A stretch of DNA of 64,000 nucleotides from WTGU01 sp965200925 (GTDB lineage Bacteria > Pseudomonadota > Alphaproteobacteria > UBA828), in the NCBI GenBank assembly GCA_965200925.1, contig OZ241738.1, positions 2,852,001 to 2,916,000 of the forward strand, written 5' to 3'. The position numbers were made by a program, and so were the translations under genes. How positions within the stretch are numbered: position 1 is the stretch's first letter; every line of letters starts with the position of its first letter. The notes beneath the pieces are model-generated. The model was not told the DNA's origin. It was given only the letters and a program-made list of their open reading frames with translations, and did not search any database. Shown piece by piece: positions 60,913 through 64,000 of the stretch.

Positions 60913-60942
60913 CGTCGCGCTTCGGCGGAAGAGCGGTTCTCC

Positions 60943-61443
60943 CTAACGCTTCAAACCGGCCAAGTCCCACCCGACTTGATTGTACATGTCGGCTGCGTTC
61001 CAGAGGCCGCGTAGGTATCGAATCCTGCCGTTCTCGACGAAACAGGTCTGCGAGAACGGGCAGTCGAATTGGCGACTCGTGGCGGGGAGGCCGAAATACG
61101 CTTTCGCGATAGTGCCGCTCATGCGGCCCATGTCCCATACCGTATTTCCCCGGACGCAGAGCGCCTCGATATGGAGCGAAAGGTCCGGTACCGCATCGAG
61201 CCAGCTGGCGCCGAACGACCGGATCGCGGCGTGGCCCACGGCCGGCGGCAAGGTGATGTCGTGATAGACGCCGTCCTCCGCCATCACGGCGACCACCCTG
61301 TCGATGTCCCCGTTCGACCAGCCCCTGCACTGTTCGACGAGGAGCATCAGATTGGCCCGCTCGCCGTCCGTCACATCCTCGAAGCCTTCGAGCGGCCCGT
61401 CGATCAGGTTGCGCTCGCTCATCAGCCACTCCCGCGTGTTCAT
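60943..61443 (-). CDS. SnoaL-like (NTF2-fold) protein
   Basis: A 166-residue alpha+beta barrel of the NTF2/SnoaL superfamily: WSNGDIDRVVAVMAEDGVYH, DITLPPAVGHAAIRSFGASW, then CPFSQTCFVENGRIRYLRGL and a C-terminal NAADMYNQVGWD. Members act as small-molecule isomerases, cyclases or hydrolases; the exact reaction is not predictable. AGGAGAAGGGG sits right before the ATG. It is co-oriented with and 12 bp downstream of the EamA transporter gene, and convergent with the dioxygenase. Confidence 0.8.
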   Translation of the reverse strand: MNTREWLMSERNLIDGPLEGFEDVTDGERANLMLLVEQCRGWSNGDIDRVVAVMAEDGVYHDITLPPAVGHAAIRSFGASWLDAVPDLSLHIEALCVRGNTVWDMGRMSGTIAKAYFGLPATSRQFDCPFSQTCFVENGRIRYLRGLWNAADMYNQVGWDLAGLKR

Positions 61444-61455
61444 CCCCTTCTCCTG

Positions 61456-62418
61456 TCATGCCACTTTTCCGGCGAGCCGACGTCCGCGCGCCGCGCGGGC
61501 AGGCTCCCCCGCGAAGATTTCACCGCGCTGGATCGCCAAGCTCGCCACGAGGACGATGGCGATGCCCGGGATGGTGATCAAGGTCGGCAAGCCCTTGCCG
61601 GCTGCCCAGTCGATCAACAGCACGAAGGTCGGCAGGAAGTAGCTGTAGGACTGCACGCGGGTCGGGCCGATTCTGATCGCCCCTGACTGCATCAGGAAGA
61701 ACGCGACCACCGTGGAGCCGATCGCCACATAGGCGATGCCGCCGTAGACGAACGCCGGCACCGAGGCCCAGTCCGTGGTCCACAGCGCGGCATTGGCGAT
61801 CGGCAGGCACCAGACGGCGTTCAGGGCCATGACCCAGAAGGTCATGACCGCCACCGGCTCGCCGCGGTGGAAGCGCATGACCAGTGGGCTGTAGAAGCCC
61901 ATCGCCACGCATCCCGCGAAGACGATCAGGTCGCCCGTGTTCAGTTCGAGCGCGACGAAGCGGCTCCAGTCGCCGCGAAACACCACCCACAGCGCCCCGA
62001 CCAGACCGATGCCGAGGGCGGCCAGGCGGTGCCGGCCGAGCCGCTCGCCGACCAGGGCGGCACCGACGACCGCGGTGAATCCCGGGATCAGGGTCGAGAC
62101 AGCCCCGGCATTGAGCGCGCTCGTCGTCCGCAAGCCGGCGAACATGCACCAGAAAAACGCCACCAGCGAGGCGCTGATCGTCGCGTAGCCCGCCAGCGCC
62201 CGCCAGCCCGGCCAAGCGATGCCGTGGTGCCAGGCGACCACGGGGCCGAAGATCGCCAGCGCCAGGAGGAAGCGGAGGAACAACAGCGTGCCGGTATCGA
62301 GCTCGTTGGCGATTGCCTCGCCGACCGGATAGCTGCCCGAGATGAGGAGCATGGCGACCACCACCGTGGCGTGAACGCCGATCGTGGAGCCGCTGCGCGG
62401 TGCCGGGCGGGTCGTCAT
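61456..62418 (-). CDS. EamA/DMT-superfamily transporter
   Basis: A 320-residue inner-membrane protein with ten predicted helices in two EamA repeats (ATVVVAMLLISGSYPVGEAI ... ; second repeat begins around GDLIVFAGCVAMGFYSPLVM). The conserved end of repeat 1 is LIPGFTAVVGAALVGERLG and that of repeat 2 LPTFVLLIDWAAGKGLPTL. DMT proteins usually export metabolites or amino acids. The start chosen is ATG 62418 (MTTRPAPRSG); no strong ribosome site. Upstream in-frame residues are low-complexity. Confidence 0.85.
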   Translation of the reverse strand: MTTRPAPRSGSTIGVHATVVVAMLLISGSYPVGEAIANELDTGTLLFLRFLLALAIFGPVVAWHHGIAWPGWRALAGYATISASLVAFFWCMFAGLRTTSALNAGAVSTLIPGFTAVVGAALVGERLGRHRLAALGIGLVGALWVVFRGDWSRFVALELNTGDLIVFAGCVAMGFYSPLVMRFHRGEPVAVMTFWVMALNAVWCLPIANAALWTTDWASVPAFVYGGIAYVAIGSTVVAFFLMQSGAIRIGPTRVQSYSYFLPTFVLLIDWAAGKGLPTLITIPGIAIVLVASLAIQRGEIFAGEPARAARGRRLAGKVA

Positions 62419-62647
62419 GGCGGCGGCAGCATGGCGGAGCGCCTTCCGCGGGTCCAGCGCCCGCCCGCCGCCGGAGATACCGGCATTGTTTCGCGCGCGC
62501 GGGCCGGCGGGGGTCGGGAACAAAGCGGATCGCTCCGGGACAAGTGAAGATTCGGCTTAGAAAGAACGCCGCGATCGGATATGATGAATACGGAGCGGAC
62601 GGCCACGGGGCCGCCGAGGAGACGCCTCACGAGACCTTCGCACGACG

Positions 62648-62860
62648 ATGACTGTCGCCACTCAGAGACGAACCAAATGGGAAGCGCGGCGCGAGGCCGC
62701 CAGGAACGTCGACCGCGGACCGGGCATGATTTCGCTCTCCGACGAGCTCGCGGAGCTGGATCGCCTGGAGGCGCAGGAGAGCAAACGCCGTTGCCTGCGC
62801 TGCGACCGTACCTTCGACAGCGCGGGGCCCGGCAACCGGTTGTGCGGCGCCTGCCGGTAG
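62648..62860 (+). CDS. small zinc-ribbon protein, 70 residues
   Basis: Ends RRCLRCDRTFDSAGPGNRLC GAC-R: two CxxC pairs (CLRC and CGAC) 15 residues apart, a zinc-ribbon fold. The N-terminus is basic (RRTKWEARREAARNV), the middle acidic. Similar short proteins are common in alphaproteobacteria; function unknown. It sits 13 bp before the Fe-S protein gene, same strand. Confidence 0.7.
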   Translation: MTVATQRRTKWEARREAARNVDRGPGMISLSDELAELDRLEAQESKRRCLRCDRTFDSAGPGNRLCGACR

Positions 62861-62873
62861 CCCGGCGGCGGCG

Positions 62874-64000
62874 ATGAGCGACGATGGCGCGCCGTTCCGC
62901 CATCCGCTCGACTGGCGGGACCCGGACTTCCACGCCCGGGCGCCGCTTGAGCGGGAGATGCGGCGAGTTTTCGACATCTGCCACGGCTGCCGTCGCTGCT
63001 TCAACCTCTGCGATTCCTTCCCCCGGCTCTTCGACCTGATCGACGAATCCGAGACGGGCGCGCTCGAGTCGGTCGATTCCGCCGCTTTCAAGACGGTCGT
63101 CGACGCTTGCACACTCTGCGACATGTGCTTCATGACGATGTGTCCCTACACGCCGCCGCACGAGTGGAACGTCGACGTGCCTCATCTCATGCTGCGCTAC
63201 CGGGCGGTCGGCCGGCGCGAAGGGCGGCGCCACACGAAGGCCTCGCGGCGGCTCGGCGAAACCGACCGGAACGGCAGGTTGGGCCGCGCCCTGGCGCCGC
63301 TCATGAATTGGGGCGCCGCGCGGGGCAACCGGCCGGCGCGGGCGACGCTGGAAGCCGTCGCCGGGGTCCACAGGGCCGCGCCGCTGCCGCGCTACCATCG
63401 GCGCACGCTACTCGACCGGGCCGCCGGGGAGGCGCCGTCGGTGAACCGCGAAGCGCCGGGCTTCGGCCGCAAGGCGGTGCTTTACGCCACCTGTTTCGCC
63501 AACTACAACCGGCCCGAGATCGGCGAAGCCGCGCGGGCCGTGCTGGCGCGGAACGGCGTCGAAACCGCCGTCGCCTATCCCGGCTGCTGCGGGATGCCGC
63601 AGCTTGAGGAGGGCGATGTCGCGCGCGTCGCCGAGGGCGCATGGCGCATCGCGGCAGCGCTCGGGGAATGGATAGACCGCGGCTATGACGTGATCGCGCC
63701 AGTGGCGAGCTGTGCCCTGATGCTGAAGCTCGAATGGCCGCTCGTCCTGCCTGAGGACCCAGCGGTCGCGTGCCTCGCGAAGCGCACCCGCGGCATTTGC
63801 GAATACGTCGTCGGCCTCGCCCGCAGCGAAGGGCTTGCGCCGGGGTTGGCGCCGCTCGAAGGCGGGATCACGCTGCACCTGCCGTGCCACGAGCGCGCCC
63901 AGAATGTCGGCCGAAAGTCGGCCGACATGCTGGCGTTGTTGCCGGACACCGAGGTCGCGGTCGTCGAGCGCTGCTCCGGCCATGGCGGCTCGCTCGGCGT
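62874..64000 (+). CDS. GlpC-like Fe-S protein (heterodisulfide reductase-related), cut by window edge
   Basis: 375 residues are visible. Two 4Fe-4S cluster motifs: CHGCRRCFNLCD and CTLCDMCFMTMCP, then a basic linker and two CCG domains (YPGCCGMPQLEEGD, and LPCHERAQNVG with ERCSGHGGSLG at the very end). This is the build of GlpC, the membrane-linked electron-transfer subunit of anaerobic glycerol-3-phosphate dehydrogenase, and of related oxidoreductase subunits. The redox partner is not in the window. ATG 62874 follows CGGCGGCGGCG; start based on conserved N-terminus. Confidence 0.85.
   Translation, partial: MSDDGAPFRHPLDWRDPDFHARAPLEREMRRVFDICHGCRRCFNLCDSFPRLFDLIDESETGALESVDSAAFKTVVDACTLCDMCFMTMCPYTPPHEWNVDVPHLMLRYRAVGRREGRRHTKASRRLGETDRNGRLGRALAPLMNWGAARGNRPARATLEAVAGVHRAAPLPRYHRRTLLDRAAGEAPSVNREAPGFGRKAVLYATCFANYNRPEIGEAARAVLARNGVETAVAYPGCCGMPQLEEGDVARVAEGAWRIAAALGEWIDRGYDVIAPVASCALMLKLEWPLVLPEDPAVACLAKRTRGICEYVVGLARSEGLAPGLAPLEGGITLHLPCHERAQNVGRKSADMLALLPDTEVAVVERCSGHGGSLG

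Overview
The window is GC-rich (roughly two thirds G+C) and reads as an alphaproteobacterial chromosome, possibly Rhodospirillales-like. That placement rests on the gene families seen (PotABCD-type importers, a Pcm, an HpaB-type monooxygenase beside an enamidase-like amidohydrolase, a MobF island) and not on any rRNA or marker gene.

Layout: (1) 1-3.4 kb, chromosomal backbone: a polyamine-type ABC importer operon on the minus strand and pcm. (2) 3.81-49.19 kb, one genomic island of about 45.4 kb inserted inside an enamidase-like amidohydrolase gene. The 5' part of that gene is at 49.18-49.99 kb and the 3' part at 3.44-3.83 kb, both on the minus strand. Joining them at a 12-bp imperfect repeat restores the reading frame. 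(3) 50-64 kb, backbone again: HpaB-type oxygenase, porin, 2OG oxygenase, a five-gene ABC importer, intradiol dioxygenase, SnoaL-like protein, EamA transporter, a zinc-ribbon protein and a GlpC-like Fe-S protein.

The island runs left to right as follows. Orphan HTH antitoxin with a broken toxin. Zinc-ribbon repeat protein. A lower-GC pair (SEL1-repeat protein plus small membrane protein). A plasmid-like DNA module (ssb, AlkB-like, toprim primase-like, two SLOG-fold proteins) with elaborate non-coding inverted repeats. An iteron-like region with a ribbon-helix-helix protein. An IS1380-type remnant. A complete type I-E CRISPR-Cas operon with a 62-repeat array. A Piwi-like C-terminal remnant and a broken DNA methyltransferase. 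A HigBA-type toxin-antitoxin pair. MobF relaxase and VirD4/TraD coupling protein. A Phd/VapC pair. Type I restriction-modification (hsdRMS). A SIR2-HerA-KTSC operon. Two tandem tyrosine recombinases at the right end.

Together this looks like an integrative and mobilizable element: integrases, relaxase and coupling protein are present, but no type IV secretion channel. It acts as a carrier of anti-phage defence (CRISPR-Cas I-E, type I RM, SIR2-HerA, toxin-antitoxins and remnants of older systems). The flanking genes suggest that integration disrupted an HpaB/amidohydrolase catabolic operon. The least ordinary items are the split host gene with reconstructable junction, the KTSC gene welded to SIR2-HerA, the long nested inverted repeats at 12.7 and 30.0 kb, the Piwi tail fused to the end of the CRISPR array, and a flanking ABC importer whose two ATPases carry complementary defects.
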